Assembly: GCA_947628635.1 (NCBI GenBank)
Contig: CANRAX010000010.1
Location: forward strand, 1 to 19,426
Length of the DNA: 19,426 nucleotides
Direction of reading: 5' to 3'
Origin: an uncultured Bacilli bacterium
Lineage (GTDB): Bacteria > Bacillota_I > Bacilli_A > RF39 > UBA660
The position numbers and the translations under genes were made by a program. Within the stretch, counting starts at the first letter, position 1. Each line of letters starts with the position of its first letter. Shown piece after piece: positions 13,877 through 19,426 of the stretch. Under the pieces are notes generated by a model. The model had not been told where the DNA came from. It saw nothing but the letters and a program-made list of their open reading frames with translations, and searched no databases.

Positions 13877-14809
13877 TTGGGGATAATACTTAGTTTGGTT
13901 GTTGCAGGAGTTATAATTTATATTGATCAAGAGATAGAAGGTTATATTGATTTAAAAAAAGATTTGAAACCTAAGAATATTAGGCAAATAAAAGTAACTA
14001 AGAAGCAATTAGAAAAACTTAAAAATATTGAAAAGGAAGAAATAATTAATAAAACATTTGGAAAAGATATGTGGCATTTTTTGGAAGTAGCAAAAGATAA
14101 TTTTTCTGAAGAAGAGCTAAATAATTTATATAAAAATATATCTAGTTTAAAAATAAAAAAGCATTTACTTTGTGAACATAGAGGATATTATAGTCCAGCT
14201 AGTAATAAGATAGTACTAAAAAAAGATGAAGATGATTCTTTATATCATGAATTATTTCATATGGCTAGTTTTAATGATAAATGTTTTGGAGGATTTTTTC
14301 AATATGAGGGAAATTATTGTATAGGCAGAGGTCTTAATGAGGGATATACGGACCTTTTAACGATGAGATATTTTCCTATTAGGGATTATGAGTCTTCATA
14401 TAGTTTGGAAGTTAATATTGTAAAAGCGTTGGAAATGATGGTAGGAAAAGATTTAATGACTGAGCTTTATTTAACAGCTGATTTGAAGGGATTAATTCAT
14501 AATTTACAAAAGATTAATAGTAATCAAAGTATTATGCGCTTTATTAACGATGTAGATTTTTTAAATAAATATAGAAAAAGTAAAAGAAATAAAGAATTCG
14601 TTGATTTAAAAATAGAAGAAGTTCTCTCTTTTTTAAAAAGTAGCGCTATCAATAAGCTTAAAAAAGATATAGAATTTGATTGTAATTTGGAAGATATTAC
14701 TGTTTGGACTTGGGAGTTTAGTAAAATACTTAAAAATATTAAAGAATGTAGAAGTGTTACTCAAAAGAGTGAAGATTATCAAAAGAAAAAAACTAAAATG
14801 ATTGGTTAG
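13877..14809 (+). CDS. Membrane-anchored HExxH zinc metalloprotease-like protein
   Basis: I read this as a 310-residue protein starting at TTG 13877, because GGGGGTAG lies eight bases upstream. An in-frame TTG at 13862 would place the start almost on the transcription start. A hydrophobic N-terminal segment (IILSLVVAGVIIYI) anchors it. The core has HELFH at residues 124-128 and NEGYTD at 154-159. The spacing fits a zincin in which the two His and the downstream Glu155 bind zinc and Glu125 is the catalytic base (gluzincin pattern). Cysteines at CEHRGYY, DKCFGG and NYCIGRG could form disulfides outside the cell. The C-terminal 140 residues are helical and basic. No named family is recognised. 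It is convergent with spoIVA and shares a bidirectional terminator with it. Confidence 0.75.
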   Translation: MGIILSLVVAGVIIYIDQEIEGYIDLKKDLKPKNIRQIKVTKKQLEKLKNIEKEEIINKTFGKDMWHFLEVAKDNFSEEELNNLYKNISSLKIKKHLLCEHRGYYSPASNKIVLKKDEDDSLYHELFHMASFNDKCFGGFFQYEGNYCIGRGLNEGYTDLLTMRYFPIRDYESSYSLEVNIVKALEMMVGKDLMTELYLTADLKGLIHNLQKINSNQSIMRFINDVDFLNKYRKSKRNKEFVDLKIEEVLSFLKSSAINKLKKDIEFDCNLEDITVWTWEFSKILKNIKECRSVTQKSEDYQKKKTKMIG

Positions 14810-14825
14810 TTCATTTTAGTTTTTT
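14792..14825. terminator. Bidirectional terminator between the zincin-like gene and spoIVA
   Basis: ACTAAAATGA (14792-14801) and TCATTTTAGT (14811-14820) are a perfect ten-base inverted repeat with a nine-base loop. On the plus strand it is followed by TTTTT; on the minus strand it runs into TTTTTTCTTTT. It therefore serves both convergent genes. Confidence 0.9.
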
Positions 14826-16299
14826 ATATTACAATGGCAATCATATTATTTGAGCCTTTATTGACAACTTTGGAAAGTGTTGTTTGTAGTTTGAAACGAA
14901 TATTATCAGGCATCAAATTTATTTTTGATTGAATACCTTCTTGAACGATTGAGTCTAAGCTGCGACCAAAGATTTCGCTTTTCCAAATATCATTAGGATT
15001 TTTTTCTTGGTCTTTCATTAAATGATCAATTAATTCTTTGCTTTGAAGTTCACTACCTATAATAGGTTCAAAAGTAGATTCAACATCAACCCTGATCATG
15101 TGTATAGAAGGTGCAACAGCTTTTAACTTAACACCATAACGAGGACCTTGTTTAGTAATTTCAGGTTTGTCTAATTTCATATCAGCAATTGATGGAGTAG
15201 CGACACCGTAGCCAGTTTGTTTAACCATTTTAAGAGCATACTTTATTTGGTCATATTCTCTTTTTGCAACACTAAATTCTTGGAATAATGATAATAAATC
15301 GGCTTTATTTTTGACATCAACTTTAATGATATTGGTTAAAACTTTGTCATAAAGGTTAGCTGGAGCTGTTAGATTGACAGTGACAATTCCAGTTGATGAA
15401 TCAACTTCTGATAAATAGCATTTTTCGATAAGTTCATTTTCTAAGAAGTGGCTTGTAATTTTGTCAATGTCACGAAGTTTATCTATTTCAATTACACTTT
15501 CTTTGATAGATTCGATATAGGATTTTTTTATTTCATTATCAGGATTTAAGATAGCTATCCATTCTGGCATATTAATTTTAACTTCTAAGACAGGAAATTC
15601 GTAAAGTGCTTCACGTAAGATATCATACATATCCTTTTCATTCATACCTTCAACGTTAATAGGAAGAACTGGAACATTATGTTCAGCACGAAGAGATTCT
15701 GCTAATTTTTCAGTTTCAGGTAAAGTTGGGTGAGTAGTGTTTAATATAACGATGAAAGGCTTACCAATATTTTTTAATTCATTAATGACACGATTTTCAG
15801 CTTCAAGGTAATCATTTCTTTCAAATTCACTAATTGAACCATCGGAAGTCATAACTATACCAATAGTAGAGTGGTCTTTAATAACTTTTTCTGTACCAAT
15901 TTCAGCGACTTCTACAAAAGGAATTTCTTCGTTATACCATGGTGTTTTAACCATACGAGGACCATTTTCATCAGTTGCGCCAATAGCATTATTAATCATG
16001 TAACCAACACAATCAATTAAACGGATATTACAAGTAAAATCATCTATTTTTATCTTGGCACTGTTGTTAGGAACAAATTTTGGTTCAGTAGTCATAATAG
16101 TTTTGCCAGTAGCACTTTGAGGAATTTCATCAAGAGCTCTTTTTCTTTCGTATTCATCTTCAATATTAGGAACAATTAATGTTTCAACCATACGCTTAAT
16201 AAAAGTTGATTTACCAGATCTAACGGCGCCAACGACTCCTAGATAAATATCGCCACCGCTTCTTTTAGCGATGTTTTTTATAATTTCTATTTTTTCCAT
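14824..16299 (-). CDS. spoIVA: Stage IV sporulation protein A (spore coat basement ATPase)
   Basis: SpoIVA is made in the mother cell, binds the outer forespore membrane through SpoVM, hydrolyses ATP and polymerises into the layer on which the coat and cortex are built. The 491-residue product matches the family length (492 in B. subtilis). Walker A is GAVRSGKST with Lys30, the same position as the known catalytic Lys. Other marks are SATGKTIMTTEPKFVPN, IRLIDCVGYM, TPWYNEEIPFVEVAEIGTEK, GIVMTSDGSI and LNTTHP. The C-terminus NNMIAIVI fits the hydrophobic end needed for membrane targeting. The start is ATG at 16299 with GGAGAAG upstream; a longer in-frame ATG at 16404 would overlap spoVIF and is rejected. 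It lies downstream of der and spoVIF but behind a terminator, so it should have its own, probably sporulation-specific, promoter. I could not identify that promoter with confidence. Confidence 0.97.
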   Translation of the reverse strand: MEKIEIIKNIAKRSGGDIYLGVVGAVRSGKSTFIKRMVETLIVPNIEDEYERKRALDEIPQSATGKTIMTTEPKFVPNNSAKIKIDDFTCNIRLIDCVGYMINNAIGATDENGPRMVKTPWYNEEIPFVEVAEIGTEKVIKDHSTIGIVMTSDGSISEFERNDYLEAENRVINELKNIGKPFIVILNTTHPTLPETEKLAESLRAEHNVPVLPINVEGMNEKDMYDILREALYEFPVLEVKINMPEWIAILNPDNEIKKSYIESIKESVIEIDKLRDIDKITSHFLENELIEKCYLSEVDSSTGIVTVNLTAPANLYDKVLTNIIKVDVKNKADLLSLFQEFSVAKREYDQIKYALKMVKQTGYGVATPSIADMKLDKPEITKQGPRYGVKLKAVAPSIHMIRVDVESTFEPIIGSELQSKELIDHLMKDQEKNPNDIWKSEIFGRSLDSIVQEGIQSKINLMPDNIRFKLQTTLSKVVNKGSNNMIAIVI

Positions 16300-16333
16300 A
16301 AATCTTCTCCTTATACAGTAAATATTTATGAGT

Positions 16334-16368
16334 AAAAAAAGAAAAAAAGAACTAAATTTGTTCTCTTT
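16334..16368 (-). terminator. Intrinsic terminator after spoVIF
   Basis: On the minus strand AAAGAGAAC (16368-16360) pairs with GTTCTTTTT (16352-16344; one G-U) around a seven-base loop. T-rich sequence with two runs of seven to nine T residues follows to 16334. It overlaps the spoVIF stop codon and separates it from spoIVA. Confidence 0.8.
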
Positions 16369-16606
16369 AAAACATTTTATCAATATCTTTAGGGACTTTA
16401 TCATTAAGGATAGTGTTAATTATTTTATCTTCTTTTTCCTTGGACACTTCTTTACCCGTCATATTCGAAATGTCTTTTATTATTTCACGAATGGTCTTTT
16501 CATCTTTCATATTAGTATCTTGCAACTTTTTAGCTAAGTTCATAATAGTATTTTTATCAATATTAGTTTTCTTTTCAATTCTATTAAAAAGGTTGTCTGT
16601 AAACAT
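16367..16606 (-). CDS. spoVIF: Stage VI sporulation protein F (SpoVIF/YjcC family)
   Basis: This small 79-residue acidic/basic helical protein has the central block KDEKTIREIIKDIS followed by GKEVSKEKEDKIINTILN and the C-terminal KVPKDIDKMF. It begins with an NLFNRIEKKTNIDKN segment. From memory this pattern is that of the SpoVIF family (about 80-90 residues), which in B. subtilis is made late in the mother cell and controls assembly of the outer spore coat. The ribosome site AGGAGG lies five to six bases before ATG. Sitting between der and spoIVA, it reinforces a sporulation island. The upstream gene is also on this strand, 49 bases away. The family assignment is by motif recollection, so confidence is good but not complete. 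Confidence 0.8.
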   Translation of the reverse strand: MFTDNLFNRIEKKTNIDKNTIMNLAKKLQDTNMKDEKTIREIIKDISNMTGKEVSKEKEDKIINTILNDKVPKDIDKMF

Positions 16607-16623
16607 AATTACCTCCTAATAAA

Positions 16624-16652
16624 ATTATATGTAGTTGATTAAAAATTGTTTA
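16624..16652 (-). promoter_or_regulatory. Possible promoter of spoVIF
   Basis: On the minus strand TAAACA (16652-16647), 17 bases, then TATAAT (16629-16624) could be sigma-A. The same bases read CATATAATT, which also resembles the sigma-E/sigma-K -10 (CATAnnnT). The start would fall about ten bases before the ATG, right at the ribosome site, so this is tentative. Confidence 0.35.
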
Positions 16653-16655
16653 TAA

Positions 16656-16931
16656 CTATTTTTTTGATAAGGAGTTACATTTTTTGTTAAACTCATCAAG
16701 GGTGATAAGTCCTTGATCAAGACGTTCTTGAAGCATAGCCATAGTCTTATTACGCATTTCTTTTTTACTAGTAGGGTCGGAATAATTAATGGTTTTAATA
16801 TCTTCAATAAAAGGATTTGGTTTATTAAGATCATTATTTTGTTTTAATCGCTCAAAATTTTTTTGAAAATTATCATTATTTTTTAAAGAATTATTGTAAG
16901 TATCATCATTATTATTTTTACTAATTATCAT
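16656..16931 (-). CDS. Small SHOCT-like C-terminal domain protein
   Basis: The 91-residue protein starts at ATG 16931, 11 bases inside the 3' end of der, with GAGGAT as ribosome site within der, so it is translationally coupled. The first 50 residues are extremely rich in Asn, Asp and Lys and probably unstructured. The C-terminal MLQERLDQGLITLDEFNKKC matches the pattern of a SHOCT domain (Leu-rich helix, GxIT, then EF and a second helix), a short module found at protein ends and thought to mediate oligomerisation or binding. No membrane segment is present. Longer in-frame starts upstream lie deeper in der and lack a better ribosome site. The SHOCT match is by eye; the function is unknown. Confidence 0.7.
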   Translation of the reverse strand: MIISKNNNDDTYNNSLKNNDNFQKNFERLKQNNDLNKPNPFIEDIKTINYSDPTSKKEMRNKTMAMLQERLDQGLITLDEFNKKCNSLSKK

Positions 16932-18237
16932 AACTATCCTCATTTCTGTTTTTAAATTGTAAAACAATAGGGGTACCTGTAAAGTCAAAACTTTCTCTTA
17001 TTTTATTTTCTAGGTAACGTTCATAAGAAAAATGAACTAATCCCTTGGAATTAACTCGAAATGTAAACTTAGGTGGTTTAATTCCTGTTTGAGAAGTAAA
17101 ATATATTTTTAACCTTTTTCCTTTATAAGAAGGAGGCTGATTTAAAGCAGTAGCGTCAATTATTACCTCGTTAATGAGACTGGTTTTTATTTCTTTTTTA
17201 ATATTTTCAGATACTTTTAAAACTTCAGGCATTAAAGTATGAATTCTTTTTTTAGTTAAAGCAGATAGAAAAACGATAGGAGCATAAGTTGCGAATTGAA
17301 ACTCTGCTCGCATTAATTTTTCAAACTCTTGAATAGATGTATCTTTTACAGTATCCCATTTATTAACTACAAAGATTAATCCTTTTCCTCGCTCTATGGC
17401 ATAACCAGCAATATGTTTATCATGCTCTGTAATGCCTTCTTCAGCATTAATTACTACTAAGCAAATATCACTTCTATCAATTGCTTTTAAAGAACGAATT
17501 AAGCTATATTTTTCAACTGATTCAAAAACTCTACCTTTTTTACGCATACCAGCTGTATCAATCAAAACGTATTCTTCATTGTTATATTTTAATACTGAAT
17601 CAATAGAATCTCTTGTTGTACCAGCAATGTCAGAGACAACGACACGTTCTTCATTTAAAAGAGCGTTCATTAGACTACTTTTACCAACATTAGGACGACC
17701 AATTATACAAAATTTTAATCTATCATCAATTTTTTGCTCTTGTTCTTTAAAATTCATAGTAATAGTATCCATTAATTCAACATAACCAATATTATGGATA
17801 CTACTAATAGGAATGTAAGTGTCAAAACCTAACTCATAAAAATCATATAGATTATCTTGGGCTGTTTTAATATCCATTTTATTTATAGCGACTATTACTT
17901 TTTTATTAGATTTTCTTAATATATCTCTTACAATAATATCGCTGCCAGTTAAACCTTCATTGCCATCTACAATAAAAATAACAACATCAGCTTCTTTAAT
18001 AGCTACTTCTGCTTGAATTTTTATTTCTTCGTTAAAATTACCCTTAGATGTATCAATACCACCAGTATCAATTAGAAAAAATTTTTTTCTATTATAAATA
18101 GCTTCTTGATATATTCTATCTCTTGTAATACCTGGTGTATTTTCAATAATAGAAATTTTCTTTCCAACAATCTTATTAAAAAGGGTACTTTTACCTACAT
18201 TAGGTCTTCCTACTAAGGCAACAGTTGGTAAAGCCAT
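16921..18237 (-). CDS. der: Ribosome biogenesis GTPase Der (EngA)
   Basis: Der is an essential double-GTPase for 50S subunit maturation. The 438-residue product matches the family (436 in B. subtilis). The first G domain has GRPNVGKS at residues 10-17, a TPGITRDR switch, DTGG and NKMD. The second has GRPNVGKSSLMNAL, IAGTTRDSID, DTAGMRKKG and NKWD. A KH-like C-terminal domain follows, with PPSYKGKRLKIYF, a conserved RNA-binding segment. ATG 18237 is preferred because GGAGGGGATT lies just upstream; extending to 18342 would run past the promoter. It heads a unit with the SHOCT-like gene and probably spoVIF. A der-spoIVA neighbourhood is also found in Bacillus, where gpsA lies between; gpsA is missing here. 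Confidence 0.97.
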   Translation of the reverse strand: MALPTVALVGRPNVGKSTLFNKIVGKKISIIENTPGITRDRIYQEAIYNRKKFFLIDTGGIDTSKGNFNEEIKIQAEVAIKEADVVIFIVDGNEGLTGSDIIVRDILRKSNKKVIVAINKMDIKTAQDNLYDFYELGFDTYIPISSIHNIGYVELMDTITMNFKEQEQKIDDRLKFCIIGRPNVGKSSLMNALLNEERVVVSDIAGTTRDSIDSVLKYNNEEYVLIDTAGMRKKGRVFESVEKYSLIRSLKAIDRSDICLVVINAEEGITEHDKHIAGYAIERGKGLIFVVNKWDTVKDTSIQEFEKLMRAEFQFATYAPIVFLSALTKKRIHTLMPEVLKVSENIKKEIKTSLINEVIIDATALNQPPSYKGKRLKIYFTSQTGIKPPKFTFRVNSKGLVHFSYERYLENKIRESFDFTGTPIVLQFKNRNEDSYDN

Positions 18238-18258
18238 ATAATCCCCTCCATTAGCATT

Positions 18259-18287
18259 ATTATAGCATACAAAGTTTTTCTTTAAAA
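18259..18287 (-). promoter_or_regulatory. Extended -10 promoter of der
   Basis: On the minus strand TGCTATAAT (18267-18259) is a perfect extended -10. The -35 is weak (TTTTAA at 18287-18282, 17-base spacer). It lies 21 bases before the der ATG. Confidence 0.65.
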
Positions 18288-18348
18288 GTTTAAAAGTGTC
18301 TAGTAAAAATAAAATTTTTGTGAAATAAGTTAAATTAGGCAAATATTG

Positions 18349-18357
18349 TGATATAAT
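18349..18357 (+). promoter_or_regulatory. Extended -10 promoter of the 18379 membrane gene
   Basis: TGATATAAT is a perfect extended -10, 21 bases before the ATG. The best -35 candidate, GTTAAA at 18329, is weak. It is divergent from the der promoter, about 85 bases away. Confidence 0.62.
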
Positions 18358-18378
18358 TCATATTAAGGATGGTGTGTT

Positions 18379-19281
18379 ATGAAAGAAAAAGAAAATGTTT
18401 CTTTGTTTGATAGTCCAGATAAAGTTACTAGTTTAATTATAGGATTAGTATTAATTATTATTATATTGAGTCAATCTTTTGCTATTAATAATAATTTAGA
18501 TGCTTTAGATATATTTAGAAATATTTTAAATCATAATAGTATTTATTTAATTATGCTTTTATATTTTGTATCTTTAAAAACTTATTTAGGAAAAAAATAT
18601 TTCAATTATATAAATGCCATAGTTATATTTATTTATTTTGTTAATATGATAACTTCAATGCTTACTATTTTTCATACTTTGTCTTTAACTAGTTTGTTAG
18701 GATTTGCTTTGAATTTTATTTTATTTTTATATTTGTTTCATGTCTTTTTTAGGGGAACAAGAATATGGGATGATTTTAAATTAAAAAAGTCGCCATTTAA
18801 TGAATTAAATAATGACTGGTATTTTTCAGTTATAGTAATTATTTCAGTGATATCATTAGCTGTTAATTTGATTTTTACAACTACTTTTGATGGTACTGTT
18901 CTTGCATTATTGGATTGTTTATATATTATTCTATTTTCTAGATATATATTCTTATATAGGGAATATTTAGATCAAAAGAAAATTGATATTAAAAATGATG
19001 GTAGTTTAGATGAAATTAAAGAAAAGGTAACTGATGTAGTTGATGATTTAGGAAATTCTATTAGTGATATAGCCGGTGATGTTAGTAATGCGGTTGATAA
19101 ATTTGTAAGCGAAAATAATATTGATGAAAAGGTAAATCAGGCTAAGGAAAAAATAAAAGAAGTAAGTAATAATACAGTGGATAAAATTGATGAAGTAGTA
19201 GATGAAGCTAAAAAGAAAGTTACTGAAGAAAGTAAGAAGGTTTCTAAAAAGCAGGGGAGACCTAAGAAGGAGGCTAAATAA
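18379..19281 (+). CDS. Polytopic membrane protein with charged helical tail ending in AT-hook-like motif
   Basis: The 300-residue protein has about six membrane segments (roughly residues 17-35, 53-68, 76-96, 101-124, 147-167 and 170-190). About 100 residues of polar, highly charged sequence follow. That tail has heptad-like spacing of V, I and A with K, E and D (EIKEKVTDVVDDLGNSISDI, then VNQAKEKIKEV and VDEAKKKV), suggesting a long amphipathic helix or coiled coil resembling LEA or apolipoprotein-like repeats. It ends KKQGRPKKEAK, with a GRPKK core like an AT-hook, a minor-groove AT-binding motif. No transporter or enzyme signature is visible. The ribosome site AAGGATGGTG precedes ATG. A second membrane-protein gene starts two bases after the stop, so they form an operon. 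Confidence 0.8.
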   Translation: MKEKENVSLFDSPDKVTSLIIGLVLIIIILSQSFAINNNLDALDIFRNILNHNSIYLIMLLYFVSLKTYLGKKYFNYINAIVIFIYFVNMITSMLTIFHTLSLTSLLGFALNFILFLYLFHVFFRGTRIWDDFKLKKSPFNELNNDWYFSVIVIISVISLAVNLIFTTTFDGTVLALLDCLYIILFSRYIFLYREYLDQKKIDIKNDGSLDEIKEKVTDVVDDLGNSISDIAGDVSNAVDKFVSENNIDEKVNQAKEKIKEVSNNTVDKIDEVVDEAKKKVTEESKKVSKKQGRPKKEAK

Positions 19282-19283
19282 TT

Positions 19284-19426
19284 ATGAATATGTTTGATGA
19301 AATACATAAGCAGAAAAAAGACTTACCAAAAGTTAGCAATATTACTAAAAAAGTAAGTTCTTATAAGTATAATATGTATCAAATGCTAGCTTTTATAATA
19401 TTCTTTTTAGCATTTGTATCTGGTAT
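19284..19426 (+). CDS. Membrane protein, N-terminal part only (runs off window)
   Basis: An open frame starts at ATG 19284, two bases after the previous stop, with AAGGAGG (19267-19273) inside the end of the preceding gene. About 47 residues are visible: a polar, basic N-terminus (MNMFDEIHKQKKDLPKVSNI), then a hydrophobic segment beginning MLAFIIFFLAFVSG at the window edge. It is likely co-transcribed with the 18379 gene. No family can be called from this fragment. Confidence 0.7.
   Translation, partial: MNMFDEIHKQKKDLPKVSNITKKVSSYKYNMYQMLAFIIFFLAFVSG

Noticed and set aside
14824..16404. Longer SpoIVA start at 16404
   Set aside because: It would add 35 non-family residues, overlap spoVIF and pass through its terminator; the start at 16299 has a ribosome site and puts the Walker Lys at position 30 as in Bacillus.
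16328..16619. Plus-strand frames opposite spoVIF
   Set aside because: Antisense to a recognised sporulation gene, poly-Phe/Ile/Ser composition, no ribosome site.
1..19426. Mycoplasma-type genetic code (UGA = Trp)
   Set aside because: Trp positions use TGG, and at least one gene (12638-13093) ends naturally at TGA; no conserved protein is interrupted by TGA.
1..19426. CRISPR array, tRNA or rRNA gene, insertion sequence, attachment site
   Set aside because: I saw no regularly spaced direct repeats, no tRNA cloverleaf or rRNA-like sequence, and no transposase or integrase coding sequence. The only clear direct repeats are inside the prepilin gene.

Overview
The window is very AT-rich bacterial DNA, densely packed with genes. 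It looks like a low-GC, spore-forming member of the Bacilli. Spore genes are present (an alpha/beta-type SASP, SpoIVA, SpoVIF), and so is the division regulator EzrA. The gene order tyrS - rpsD - ezrA - thiI - SASP - ackA recalls the Bacillus subtilis order from memory (tyrS, rpsD, ezrA, nifZ, thiI, sspA, ackA). The der...spoIVA pairing is also Bacillus-like. UGA works as a stop and UGG encodes Trp, so the Mollicutes code is not in use. The strong AT bias and many short hypothetical proteins fit uncultured gut lineages of the RF39/RFN20 kind, but that placement is inference.

Layout. 1-510: 3' end of tyrS. 547-1734: membrane-anchored beta-propeller of unknown role. 1775-2377 (minus): rpsD, with a textbook sigma-A promoter and a structured leader that may be its S4 autoregulatory pseudoknot. 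2680-6832: ezrA overlapping a small type IV prepilin-like gene, then a 603-residue prepilin-like protein with Ig-like repeats and a 14-cysteine tail. 6923-8107: thiI. 8175-8435: SASP with an unusual Arg/Ser/Asn tail. 8548-9738 and 9856-11040: two tandem full-length acetate kinases, each with its own promoter. 11051-12596: an nrnA-like DHH phosphoesterase and the ribosome-assembly GTPase ysxC, following ackA2 in one operon. 12638-14809: three unrecognised genes, including a membrane protein and a membrane-anchored HExxH/NExxxD zincin. 14824-18237 (minus): der, a small SHOCT-like protein, spoVIF and spoIVA. 18379-19281: polytopic membrane protein with a long charged helical tail ending in an AT-hook-like motif. 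19284-end: start of another membrane protein.

How the genes relate. tRNA, ribosome and translation functions (TyrS, S4, ThiI, YsxC, Der) mix with spore assembly (SASP, SpoIVA, SpoVIF) and division (EzrA). The tandem kinases point to acetate or related acyl-phosphate fermentation with ATP gain. Most genes are punctuated by intrinsic hairpin-plus-U terminators. Many promoters carry an extended -10 (TGNTATAAT-like) with a weak or absent -35.

The most unusual parts are the prepilin pair fused to the ezrA transcription unit, the uncharacterised membrane/zincin cluster facing spoIVA, the diverged ackA paralogue, and the membrane protein ending in a GRPKK motif.
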